A stretch of DNA of 64,000 nucleotides. It comes from JBDGYW01 sp964580055 (GTDB taxonomy: Bacteria > Gemmatimonadota > Gemmatimonadetes > Gemmatimonadales > GWC2-71-9). Positions 52,459 to 61,042 of the stretch are shown here, one piece after another. The notes under the pieces are model-generated. The model saw only the letters and a program-made list of their open reading frames with translations, did not search any database and was not told where the DNA came from. The stretch is from the NCBI GenBank assembly GCA_964580055.1, contig CAZOJI010000007.1:1-64000 (forward strand), written 5' to 3'. The position numbers were made by a program, and so were the translations under genes. Positions within the stretch are counted from its first letter, which is position 1. Each line of letters begins with the position of its first letter.

Positions 52459-54999
52459 TCAGTTCTGTTGAGGTTTGAAGTTGTTGAGCCGAAGGCTGTT
52501 TCCAACCACACTGAGACTCGAAGCAGCCATCGCAGCGCTCGCCACTATAGGGCTCAGAAGCAAGCCGGTGAATGGGTACAGGACCCCTGCCGCTAGTGGA
52601 ATACAAACCGCGTTGTAGAAAAAAGCAAAAAACAGGTTCTGGCGAATCGTACGCATCGTACGCTGTGACAGTTCCACTGCAACAACCAGTGCTTCGAGAT
52701 CGCCTCGTACCAGAGTAACGTCCGAAGCCTCTATCGCCACATCGGTACCCGTTCCGATCGCAAAGCCGACATCAGCCTGTGCCAACGCCGCCGCATCGTT
52801 CAAACCATCTCCGACCATCCCTACGGTCCGTCCGTCGGCCTGAAGACGCTTGATCTCGTCGGCCTTGCCGGATGGCCCCACCTCGGCCAGAACACGGTCG
52901 ATGCCGACTTCTTTGGCAACGAGGCCTGTTGCTACTCTGCTGTCGCCGCTCAATACATACAGGTCGGCTCCCGTCGTCTTCAATTTGGCGACAGCCTCGG
53001 GCGCTCCGGCTTTGATCGCGTCTGAGACAACAATCAAGCCTTGCACCGTGTCGTTCACAACAACCACCAGCGGCGAACGCCCCGCGAGAATGTGGCGCTC
53101 GGCCTTTTCCTCCAAACCGCCGAGATCGAGACCGCGCTCTTCGGTGTGGCGAAGGCTCACTACCTCCACCAGGAACTTGCCCACGCGCCCCCTGACTCCC
53201 CTACCTTCCATCGCGACGAACCGCTCTACTTCGGGAATCTGCAGTTCTTTCTGCTTGGCTGATTCGGTGATCGCGGACGCTATCGGGTGCTCTGAACGGG
53301 ACTCTACTGCCGCTGCGAGCCTCAAGAGCTCGGCAGCCGCGACGGCGGTTCCGTCTGACTTCTTCTTCCCCAATACATGAGTTATGGACGGCTTCCCCTG
53401 AGTTATCGTGCCGGTCTTGTCAAACACCAGAGTGTCGATTCGCTGTACGGACTCCAATGCTTCACCGCCTCGTATGAGTATCCCGTACTCCGCACCCTTG
53501 CCTGTTCCAACGAGTATTGCCGTCGGTGTCGCGAGGCCCAGCGCGCACGGGCATGCGATGACGAGAACAGTTACCAGAGCCACCGTAGCGAACACCAACT
53601 GCGGCGCTGGACCTACCGCAAACCAGACAACGAACGACATAATGGCGATCGCGATCACTACCGGAACGAACACCCCGGCTACCCGGTCGGCGAGACGTTG
53701 TGCGGGCGCCTTCGTGCCCTGCGCCTCCTCCACCAGTTGGACTATCTGGGCCAGCATGGTGTCCTTGCCCACTGCACGCGTCTTGAATGTGAACGATCCC
53801 AAGCCGTTTCCGGTGCCTGCAAAGACAGAGTCGCCGGGCTTCTTGCCCACGGGCATGGGCTCCCCGGTCAACATTGCCTCTGACACGTTGGACTCGCCGG
53901 ATACCACTTCGCCGTCGACAGGGATCGTTTCCCCTGGGCGAACGATCACGACGTCTCCAACCTCCACTTCTTCTATCGGTATCTCGACGTCTTTCCCGTC
54001 CCGCTGGACTCGAGCAGTCTTCGGTCTCAGCGCGATCAGGCGTCTGATTGCCTCTGACGCCCGGCCTTTGGCGTTCGCCTCCAGGAGTCTGCCAAGCAGC
54101 ACGAGCGCAATTATGCCGTTCACTGCCTCGAAGTAGACGTCTGCCGGCAATCCCGCGCTGCTGAACACGGCTGGCACGAGTGTCGCCACCGCGGAGTAGA
54201 GAAATGCGGCGCCGGTACCCACAGCGATGAGCGTGTTCATATCCGCCGATCGATGCTTCAAACCGCTCCATGCTGCGGCATAGAAGCGGCGGCCGCACCA
54301 GAATAGAACCGGAAGAGTGATTGCCAGCATCGAGAGCCTGAGCACGTCATGAGGCAAATCGTACAACTGTGGGAGCACTGTTCTGACCACTCCGCTGAGC
54401 GGCGCCATCAAACGTGCGAAGATGTCTCCGCTCTTGGCTCCAACATCTCCCATCAGCGGCATCGACCCCACCATTGTCAGCAGCGCAGCCACCGCGGCCA
54501 TGACGAAGCGCCAGCGCAGCCCCGCCACCTCTCTTTCGCGGCGAGCCTGCTCTCGCTCCACCGGATCTTCGGCCGGCAACGGTTCGGCCACGGACATGCC
54601 CGTCGACTCTACCGCATCTTCGATGTCCCCCGACGTCACGATGCCCGGGACGTACTCCACGATGACTTGCTCGGTAGCCTGGTTAGCAGTGGCTGACAGC
54701 ACCCCCGGAAGCGCCATCAGCGCTTCCTCCAACCGCGAAGTGCCTGCCGCGTAGTGCAAGCCGTCGACACCGAACGTCAGAGTGGCCTTTGTGCAGTCAT
54801 ACCCCGCGTCCCGTACGGCCCTGACGAGATCTGTCACCCTGACTTCAGCGTCATCGATTGTAAGAGTGGATTTGCCCGTGGCGTAGTTGACGGCTGCATC
54901 GGCGACGCCCGGCTCCTGCAAGAGTCGCTTCTGCACCGTCGCCGCACACGCACCGCAAGTCATACCTTCCACTGGCAGCGTGATCCGGGAATCACCCAT
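52459..54999 (-). CDS. copA: copper-translocating P1B-type ATPase CopA
   Basis: 846-residue Cu(+) exporter. An N-terminal HMA domain has an intact site (VEGMTCGACAATVQKRL, residues ~10-26). A second HMA-like domain (residues ~75-140) reads FGVDGLHYAAGTSRLEEALM and has lost the CxxC. Eight membrane segments, the transport motif ACPCALGLATP (CPC ~480-484), phosphorylation motif DKTGTITQGKP (~525), SEHPIASAI and VGDGLNDAAALAQADVG follow. The start overlaps the cupredoxin gene stop by 8 bp. Confidence 0.96.
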   Translation of the reverse strand: MGDSRITLPVEGMTCGACAATVQKRLLQEPGVADAAVNYATGKSTLTIDDAEVRVTDLVRAVRDAGYDCTKATLTFGVDGLHYAAGTSRLEEALMALPGVLSATANQATEQVIVEYVPGIVTSGDIEDAVESTGMSVAEPLPAEDPVEREQARREREVAGLRWRFVMAAVAALLTMVGSMPLMGDVGAKSGDIFARLMAPLSGVVRTVLPQLYDLPHDVLRLSMLAITLPVLFWCGRRFYAAAWSGLKHRSADMNTLIAVGTGAAFLYSAVATLVPAVFSSAGLPADVYFEAVNGIIALVLLGRLLEANAKGRASEAIRRLIALRPKTARVQRDGKDVEIPIEEVEVGDVVIVRPGETIPVDGEVVSGESNVSEAMLTGEPMPVGKKPGDSVFAGTGNGLGSFTFKTRAVGKDTMLAQIVQLVEEAQGTKAPAQRLADRVAGVFVPVVIAIAIMSFVVWFAVGPAPQLVFATVALVTVLVIACPCALGLATPTAILVGTGKGAEYGILIRGGEALESVQRIDTLVFDKTGTITQGKPSITHVLGKKKSDGTAVAAAELLRLAAAVESRSEHPIASAITESAKQKELQIPEVERFVAMEGRGVRGRVGKFLVEVVSLRHTEERGLDLGGLEEKAERHILAGRSPLVVVVNDTVQGLIVVSDAIKAGAPEAVAKLKTTGADLYVLSGDSRVATGLVAKEVGIDRVLAEVGPSGKADEIKRLQADGRTVGMVGDGLNDAAALAQADVGFAIGTGTDVAIEASDVTLVRGDLEALVVAVELSQRTMRTIRQNLFFAFFYNAVCIPLAAGVLYPFTGLLLSPIVASAAMAASSLSVVGNSLRLNNFKPQQN

Positions 55000-55423
55000 G
55001 CTTCACGTGCCCCTTGCCGAGGTTGGAACGCGCCGCCTCACGTCCCACTTCTGCCACCACCCGTCCGCGCATGACTGACATGCCGCAGCGAAACTGGTAA
55101 TCTCCCGGCTCTATTGGAGTGAATTCGATGGTGGTCTTTTCGAACGGGCGTAGTTCCCGCTCTATGTCGAGCCCGTCAAACACCAATCGAGCCGAACAAT
55201 CGGCCGTTTCATCGCGATAGAACACGAGTCGTACCGGCGTTCCCGCCTCAACCGGTATCACGTGAGGGTGGTACCCATTCTTGACCAACACATGCACCTC
55301 CTGCACTCCATCGCCGGAAAGGTCTGTGCCGGCGTCCGACCGCGGGCGACGGAGGAAGAACCATAGCTCCCCGACAATCAGAGCCAGACCGACAACCGCG
55401 ACTAGAGCCTCAACGATACTCAT
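54992..55423 (-). CDS. membrane-anchored cupredoxin-domain protein
   Basis: 143 residues: one N-terminal transmembrane helix (VEALVAVVGLALIVGELWFF) then a cupredoxin-like domain: VHVLVKNGYHPHVIPVEAGT, VRLVFYRDETADCSARLVFD, FEKTTIEFTPIEPGDYQFRC and GMSVMRG. His, Cys and Met residues at the expected loops suggest copper binding. It faces the periplasm and heads the copper operon. It may accept or buffer copper exported by CopA (inference). Confidence 0.85.
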   Translation of the reverse strand: MSIVEALVAVVGLALIVGELWFFLRRPRSDAGTDLSGDGVQEVHVLVKNGYHPHVIPVEAGTPVRLVFYRDETADCSARLVFDGLDIERELRPFEKTTIEFTPIEPGDYQFRCGMSVMRGRVVAEVGREAARSNLGKGHVKHG

Positions 55424-55649
55424 AACCGGCTAGAGGCGCCCCTCCCCTTCGAACCGAGCCAGCACCGGCGGCTACTGCGCGCACCCGACCCAGTAGCGGA
55501 TATGGCTCGGCTGCGTGGACATACGCTCTCTCAATCAGGCGATCGGTAACGATAATGTCCGCACCTGGTCGCGGCAATCGCGCTCGATTCCGACGCTCAA
55601 AGAAACGAGCCCTCGATCCGTAATCATCCTCCAGACGACCGTGCGTTCC

Positions 55650-56855
55650 TCAATGATAAAGCAGATAATGCTCTCTGGCACGCCGGAATCGCGCGAGCGC
55701 TGGTTCCCACGATTCATACAACGAATCCCATGGATCGGCGCTCTCAAACCACGATCGCACCGATTCCGACCCTGCCAACCTTTCGAGCCCGGACCGCAAA
55801 CGTATCGAATCCAGGTGTTCTTCACGCAACGCCGCCAATACTCTGATCGCCATACGTACTGGATCGTATTCCCTCCTGTCTGTCACGCGAAACCGCAGTG
55901 CCGGAAGCGTCTCGTCCGGGTACTTCAGGTCGGATGGCGATCTCGGAGTGAATGAAGTGTCGGCCACCTCGACACCGGGCTCGCCAACCAGGTCTTCGAT
56001 GATGGTTTCCGGGTTCAGCCATGGTGCTCCCAGCACCTGGAACGCTATTGGAGTGCCACGACCCACCGAGAGATTGGATGCTTCGAATAGCACGAACCCG
56101 GGATAGTGTGTCGCACTCTCTAGGTCCGGCATGTTCGGCGACGGCTTGATCCAAGGCAAACCTGTATCGTCGAACCACTCACCTCGACGCCAACCGTCGA
56201 CCGGCACGACTGTCAGATTCGCCTCGAGAGCCAGCGCATCATTCCCGAAGAGCGCCAACTCTCCGATCGTCATGCCGTGCCGCAGAGGAACGGGCAACAT
56301 ACCCACGTAACTGGCATGCTCCGGTTCCAGGGTAGGCCCCTGCACCAACCTCCCGCCAATCGGATTGGGCCGGTCGAGGATGACGACCGGTATTTCACGA
56401 TCACCCGCGGCCTCCATGACGTGAAGGGCGGAGGAGATGTAAGTGTATGTCCTCGCGCCGATGTCCTGCAGGTCGATCAGCAGTACATCGATCAGCCCGA
56501 GCATCTCATCTGACGGCGCCAATTGCTCTCCATAGAGGCTGAAGATGGGAAGCCCGGTGGCGGAATCCATGCTGTGCTCGATGTTTGCGTCGTTTGAGAG
56601 ACCGCGAAATCCGTGCTCCGGACTGAAAATGGCGGTCAGCCCCACTCCGGCATTCAACAGAACTTCGGGATCACTCGCCCCCCGACTGTCGACCCCTGTC
56701 TGGTTGGTGACTAGCCCCACTCGCCTACCGGAAACCAAGTGCGATGAGTCGGAGAGAAGCACGTCGATACCGGGCCGAACCTGCACCGCATCGTGTCCAG
56801 ACGGCGCGCAACCAAATAGCACCACGCACAACGCGGTTGTTTTTAGTTTAGGCAT
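55650..56855 (-). CDS. namZ: NamZ-like exo-beta-N-acetylmuramidase (DUF1343)
   Basis: 401-residue DUF1343 (GH171) protein; characterised members release MurNAc from peptidoglycan fragments. The N-terminus is a lipoprotein signal (lipobox LFGC). Family motifs: VGLVTNQTGVDSRG, IFSPEHGFRG, PIFSLYGEQLAPSDEML, LLIDLQDIGARTYTYISSAL, VVILDRPNPIGG, VPLRHGMTIGELALF and WIKPSPNMPDLESATHYPG. Divergent from a NagZ-like gene across a 115-bp region. As a lipoprotein it probably acts in the periplasm. Confidence 0.9.
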   Translation of the reverse strand: MPKLKTTALCVVLFGCAPSGHDAVQVRPGIDVLLSDSSHLVSGRRVGLVTNQTGVDSRGASDPEVLLNAGVGLTAIFSPEHGFRGLSNDANIEHSMDSATGLPIFSLYGEQLAPSDEMLGLIDVLLIDLQDIGARTYTYISSALHVMEAAGDREIPVVILDRPNPIGGRLVQGPTLEPEHASYVGMLPVPLRHGMTIGELALFGNDALALEANLTVVPVDGWRRGEWFDDTGLPWIKPSPNMPDLESATHYPGFVLFEASNLSVGRGTPIAFQVLGAPWLNPETIIEDLVGEPGVEVADTSFTPRSPSDLKYPDETLPALRFRVTDRREYDPVRMAIRVLAALREEHLDSIRLRSGLERLAGSESVRSWFESADPWDSLYESWEPALARFRRAREHYLLYH

Positions 56856-56903
56856 GGTCTACCCTGTAGGTTGAACGGAGAATATGGCGACAACACGGCG
56901 ACA

Positions 56904-56918
56904 CGCACAGGGTGTGCG
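56904..56918. promoter_or_regulatory. 6-bp dyad between namZ and nagZ
   Basis: CGCACA-GGG-TGTGCG, in the 115-bp divergent intergenic region. Candidate operator shared by both genes; no clear promoter hexamers found beside it. Confidence 0.3.
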
Positions 56919-56970
56919 CCGCGTGCGATCTTCCGCAACGCCCTTGGAACCTATGTGAGACTGAGAACGA

Positions 56971-58761
56971 ATGACGAAAGCTAAATGGGCCATGATTGCT
57001 TATGTCTTCTTCGCAAGCACCGCGTGCGGAAGGAGCGTACAGACGGCCGATGTCCCGGCCGTAGCACCTACCCCTAGAGCCAACACACCGGCGCTGGCAG
57101 TCCCCGCAACGGCACTCCAACTGCCCACTGTCGACTCTCTGGTCGCTTCGATGTCACTCCGGGAGCGCATCGGGCAACTCATCATGCCCTGGCTGTTGGG
57201 GAACTATACGGCTTTCGGCACCAGGGAGTTCGACCGGATATCCCGTTGGGTGGATTCGCTTCAATTGGGAGGAATAATCATCTCGATCGGTTCGCCACTC
57301 GATGCCGCCGCGAAATTGAACGCCCTGCAAATGCGCTCAAAGCTGCCCCTGCTCATCGCAGCCGATTTGGAATGGGGTTCCGGAATGCGGTTTGTGGGTG
57401 GGACTTCGTTCCCGATGGCGATGGGCATCGGTGCGACGGATCGCGAGCTGGACGCCTATCAGTTGGGGCGAATCACCGCGCTCGAGGCGCGGTCGGTCGG
57501 TGTGCACATGACATATTCGCCCGTTGCTGACGTCAACAACAATCCCGACAATCCGATCATAAACACCCGATCCTTTGGTGAGGATCCCGAGGCCGCATCC
57601 CGGCTCGTTTCAGCATACATTCGTGGTGCCTCCGAGCATGGGCTCTTCACGACAGCGAAGCATTTCCCCGGTCACGGCGACACACGTAGCGATTCCCATA
57701 TAGACTTACCCGTGGTCCCTGCATGCTGGGAGAGACTCGACACGCTCGAGCTGGTCCCGTTCCGCGCCGCAATCGAGGCAGGTGTGACGGCTGTAATGAC
57801 GGCTCACATCGCCCTGCCTTGCATCGACGGTGAAGTTGATACTCCACCAGCGACCTTCTCACGGGCGGTCATGACCGGCATTCTTCGCGATTCGCTCGGT
57901 TTTGACGGCATCGTCGTGACGGACGCACTTACCATGGGAGCCATCGTCAGCAAGTATGGGGTCGGCGAGACGGTTGTAAGGGCCTTCGCCGCCGGAAGCG
58001 ACCTGTTGTTGATCCCCGCCGACCCGGTTCAAGCGGTCGATGCAATGGTCGAGGCTGTCGAATCGGGTCGCATATCTGAGACTCGCCTCAACAGGTCAGT
58101 ACGCAAGATGTTGTCTCTGAAGGATAGTGCCGGTCTCTTTCACCACCGCACAGTGCATCTCGATAGCATACCGAGCAGGGTCGGGTTACAAGCCTACCAG
58201 GAGGTGGCGGACGACATAGCCACACGCGCAATCACTCTGGTGCAAGAGGGACCGATCAGAGATTTCAGAGAAGTGCGACGTCGAACCGCGGTGATCCTCT
58301 ATGCGGAAGAAACCAACCTGACGATAGGAAACACCTTGCTCGCCGAGTTCAGGGCAGCGGGCAATACCGTGAATCCATTCCGCCTCTACCCGGCGTCCGG
58401 CGCGGCATCGTACGACTCAGCGCGCGCGGTCATCGCCGGCAACCCCCGCGTTGTATTCGCGGCGGGCGTGCGGTTCATTGCCGGACGCGGTCACATTCAG
58501 TTTCCAGATTCACTCGCGAGACTGATCCTGGAATCCGAAAAGAAACGTCCGACAATGCTGGTGTCACTCGGGAGCCCGTACCTGCTCAATCAAGTGGAGG
58601 GTTTCAATGGCGGTTACATGCTGGCGTGGTCAAACTGCGAGTCGACGGAAAGAGCCACAGCGCTTGCGCTGAGCGGGAGGACGGAGATCGCTGGCCGGCT
58701 TCCGATCACACTCTCCAGCACGTACCCGCGCGGGTTCGGGATAATGCTCTCCCGGAACTGA
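56971..58761 (+). CDS. nagZ: GH3 beta-N-acetylglucosaminidase NagZ-like lipoprotein
   Basis: 596 residues. A lipoprotein signal ending STAC, then a GH3 catalytic domain with TTAKHFPGHGDTRSDSHIDL (catalytic His loop) and GIVVTDALTMGAIVSKYG (nucleophile Asp in VVTDA). A C-terminal GH3-C-like domain from ~400 (RRTAVILYAEETN, RPTMLVSLGSPYLLNQVEGF) makes it longer than cytoplasmic single-domain NagZ. Expected to remove terminal GlcNAc from muropeptides, complementing NamZ. The start at 56971 has only weak GAGA upstream. Confidence 0.9.
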   Translation: MTKAKWAMIAYVFFASTACGRSVQTADVPAVAPTPRANTPALAVPATALQLPTVDSLVASMSLRERIGQLIMPWLLGNYTAFGTREFDRISRWVDSLQLGGIIISIGSPLDAAAKLNALQMRSKLPLLIAADLEWGSGMRFVGGTSFPMAMGIGATDRELDAYQLGRITALEARSVGVHMTYSPVADVNNNPDNPIINTRSFGEDPEAASRLVSAYIRGASEHGLFTTAKHFPGHGDTRSDSHIDLPVVPACWERLDTLELVPFRAAIEAGVTAVMTAHIALPCIDGEVDTPPATFSRAVMTGILRDSLGFDGIVVTDALTMGAIVSKYGVGETVVRAFAAGSDLLLIPADPVQAVDAMVEAVESGRISETRLNRSVRKMLSLKDSAGLFHHRTVHLDSIPSRVGLQAYQEVADDIATRAITLVQEGPIRDFREVRRRTAVILYAEETNLTIGNTLLAEFRAAGNTVNPFRLYPASGAASYDSARAVIAGNPRVVFAAGVRFIAGRGHIQFPDSLARLILESEKKRPTMLVSLGSPYLLNQVEGFNGGYMLAWSNCESTERATALALSGRTEIAGRLPITLSSTYPRGFGIMLSRN

Positions 58762-59022
58762 GATTCTCGCTCCTCCACCGCATGCTCGGGAGGGAATATT
58801 CGTGTTCACCTCACGGTGGTGGCTGGGAATCTCGACGGCGTTCCGGTTTCCGAGTACCGTTACGCTCCGATCCAGGAGTTGTCCCCACTGGAGAGTCGCT
58901 GGGTGAAACATGTCGGGCACACCGCAATAGCGACACGGGCCGTGATCGAGAACACTTACCCGGTCATTTTAGTAACAGGCGACCTAATTCTTTATGTGAC
59001 AACCACTTAGGTCACTCTGGCG
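58762..59022. other. intergenic region between nagZ and iscA-like gene
   Basis: No supported gene; short frames here have no recognisable family. The right end carries a dyad (58996-59015) beside the promoter at 59023-59051. Confidence 0.55.
58996..59015. promoter_or_regulatory. GTGAC-N10-GTCAC dyad upstream of iscA-like promoter
   Basis: Inverted repeat GTGAC (58996-59000) and GTCAC (59011-59015), 7 bp upstream of the -35 box. Suitable position for an activator or repressor site. Confidence 0.4.
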
Positions 59023-59051
59023 TTGACAGGCGAATCGTGGTTTCCTATGTT
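59023..59051 (+). promoter_or_regulatory. sigma70-type promoter of iscA-like gene
   Basis: TTGACA (59023-59028), 17-bp spacer, TATGTT (59046-59051). Predicted start near 59058, ~18 nt before the GTG codon. Confidence 0.75.
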
Positions 59052-59075
59052 CCAGCGCTTGAACGGGGGAAAAGA

Positions 59076-59444
59076 GTGAGCACAATTCAGAAACCCAAAG
59101 TCACCGCGAGCATCGCACTCTCCGAAACAGCGATCGACCAAGTAAAACAATTCATGGCTCGGGAACAGGTCAGTATTGACACCGCTGGCCTGCGCATTTC
59201 CGCAACACCGGGCGGCTGCTCGGGATTCAGGTACTGGCTCAACATCGAGGAGCATCCGCTCCCTGATGACATCATCGCCGAGCAGGACGGACTTCGCGTC
59301 TTTATGGACACGTCGAGCGTCAGGTATCTGTCAGGCTCCGAAATCGACTTTGTGACTACCGTGGATGATTCGGGGTTCAGGATCACCAACCCCAATGAGC
59401 CGGCCAGTTGCGCCTGCGACTGCAGCGGGGAATGTCCGACCTGA
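59076..59444 (+). CDS. A-type iron-sulfur carrier (IscA/SufA/ErpA-like)
   Basis: 122 residues from GTG 59076 with GGGGGAAAAGA upstream. HesB/IscA fold: IALSETAIDQVKQFM, LRISATPGGCSGFRYWL (first conserved Cys), GLRVFMDTSSVRYLSGSEID, GFRITNPNEP then CACDCSGEC. The C-terminal cysteine pair of the family is CGC; here it is CAC followed by two extra cysteines. Carrier or scaffold of Fe-S clusters in the cytoplasm. It has its own promoter and dyad, so it is probably independently regulated. Confidence 0.92.
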   Translation: MSTIQKPKVTASIALSETAIDQVKQFMAREQVSIDTAGLRISATPGGCSGFRYWLNIEEHPLPDDIIAEQDGLRVFMDTSSVRYLSGSEIDFVTTVDDSGFRITNPNEPASCACDCSGECPT

Positions 59445-59469
59445 GTAAACTCACTTGTCACAGTGATGC

Positions 59470-59500
59470 CGAGGGGTCTGCGGAATCCGCGGGCCCCTCG
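59470..59500 (+). terminator. GC-rich hairpin after iscA-like gene
   Basis: Stem CGAGGGG (59470-59476) with CCCCTCG (59494-59500), and an inner stem GCGG/CCGC. T-poor downstream (ATTCGTGTT), so termination strength is uncertain. It lies 25 bp after the stop. Confidence 0.5.
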
Positions 59501-59523
59501 ATTCGTGTTGACTGGTCGGTGCA

Positions 59524-60960
59524 ATGGATGGCATAGATCTGCTCGTGATGGCCGCTTATTTCGCGGTCGTGCTCGGCATCGGAGCATATTTTACACGCCA
59601 GCAGCGCGATGCGTCCGATTATTTCCTGGGCGGGCATTCACTACCCTGGTGGGTGGTAATGCTCTCGATCGTCGCCACGGAGACCTCAGCGCTCACCGTG
59701 ATCTCGATTCCGGGCGTCGGGGCTCGAGGAGATCTGACATTTCTACAGCTCCCGCTCGGTTATTTGATAGGACGGATCGGGGTAGCTGTATGGCTGTTGC
59801 CGGGCTACTTCAGTGGAGAGCAAGAGACCGCTTACGCTCGGCTCGAGACGCGATTCGGCAGATCAACTCGTAAGACAGCTTCGGCTGTGTTCATGTGCAT
59901 TCGCGCTCTCGGTGACAGCGTGCGGATGTTTGCCACGGCAATTCCGTTGCACGTCGTCACTGGCCTTTCAATCTTCTGGTGTGTGGTGATCGTCGCTGCG
60001 GCAACACTCGCATATACGTGGGCAGGTGGCCTGAAGGCCGTTATCTGGGTCGACGCGATGCAAATGGCCCTTTACGTGATAGCCGGCATCACGGCTATCT
60101 GGGTGGCTGCAACTATCGCCGGCGGCTTCGGACCCACGATTACCACCGCCTTGGAAGCCGGCAAGCTCAGAATGGTAGACATGCAGTTTTCGTTTTCCCA
60201 AACCTACACCTTCGCCGGAGGCGTTATCGGAGGCGCACTGCTATCTGCCGCATCTCATGGAACTGACCACCTGATAGTTCAAAGGCTGCTTGCCACAAGA
60301 GAACTCGGTGAAGCTCGCAAGGCGTTAGTCGGTTCCGGAATTCTCGTCATCGTGCAGTTCGCAATCTTCCTTTTGGTAGGCACCTTCCTCTGGGCGGCGG
60401 GAGCCGACGATGGGACCCTGGCGAGCGATGAGCTGTTCGCTTCGTTCGTGGTCGACCAGCTCCCTGCTGGAATCTCGGGTCTGGTTATCGCTGGCATATT
60501 CGCTGCTGCGATGAGTACCGTCAGTTCTTCTCTGAACTCGCTGGCGTCCGCGGCCACGCAAGATTTCTATGCAGCGCTTACCGGCCGGCGAGACGCTACA
60601 CACCTTCTATCGGTCGGCCGCTGGGCAACCGTTGGCTGGGCTGCCATACTGACGGGCGGTGCGCTTTCTTTTGGCTCGCCAAATCAGCCCGTGGTGGAAG
60701 TAGCGCTATCGATCACGTCTATAACTTACGGGGGACTGCTTGGTGTGTTCATACTGAGCGTCATGTGCGAGCGGGCCAGACAATTTGACGCGATAACAGC
60801 GATAGTCGTGGCCACCGTCGCCATGTTGGTCATAGTATTCGTGAAACCGGGCCTGTTCGCGGATCTGGCGTGGCCATGGTACGTGCCGCTTGGGACCACA
60901 ATAGCAGTTGGCACCGGGTTCCTCACGGCGACCCTTCGCAGCAAAGATGGTTCCGCATGA
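59524..60960 (+). CDS. sodium/solute symporter (SSS family)
   Basis: 478 residues with about 13 hydrophobic helices, SLC5/SSS type. N-terminal YFAVVLGIGAYFTRQQRDAS, DYFLGGHSLPWW, TETSALTVISIPG, LTFLQLPLGYLIGR and AGIFAAAMSTVSSSLNSLAS (TM8 sodium-site Ser/Thr). The helix TLAYTWAGGLKAVIWVDAMQ is also typical. Substrate not readable from sequence. The neighbouring NamZ/NagZ-like genes suggest an amino sugar or MurNAc-type substrate (inference). No clear ribosome site precedes ATG 59524. Confidence 0.9.
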   Translation: MDGIDLLVMAAYFAVVLGIGAYFTRQQRDASDYFLGGHSLPWWVVMLSIVATETSALTVISIPGVGARGDLTFLQLPLGYLIGRIGVAVWLLPGYFSGEQETAYARLETRFGRSTRKTASAVFMCIRALGDSVRMFATAIPLHVVTGLSIFWCVVIVAAATLAYTWAGGLKAVIWVDAMQMALYVIAGITAIWVAATIAGGFGPTITTALEAGKLRMVDMQFSFSQTYTFAGGVIGGALLSAASHGTDHLIVQRLLATRELGEARKALVGSGILVIVQFAIFLLVGTFLWAAGADDGTLASDELFASFVVDQLPAGISGLVIAGIFAAAMSTVSSSLNSLASAATQDFYAALTGRRDATHLLSVGRWATVGWAAILTGGALSFGSPNQPVVEVALSITSITYGGLLGVFILSVMCERARQFDAITAIVVATVAMLVIVFVKPGLFADLAWPWYVPLGTTIAVGTGFLTATLRSKDGSA

Positions 60961-61042
60961 AGGTGCTGACCGGTGTTAGGAGGCCTTCAGATCGCTGGAC
61001 GGTTATGTCCAGGTCGAGGCAGTGATGTAGGCCGAGCGGCTC

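Noticed and set aside
58816..59010. 64-codon frame in the nagZ-iscA gap
   Set aside because: No ribosome site at its start, no recognisable family, and it runs into the dyad and promoter region.
58626..59075. Long N-terminal extension of the iscA-like gene
   Set aside because: The upstream part overlaps nagZ in another frame and spans the promoter; the family domain begins after GTG 59076.
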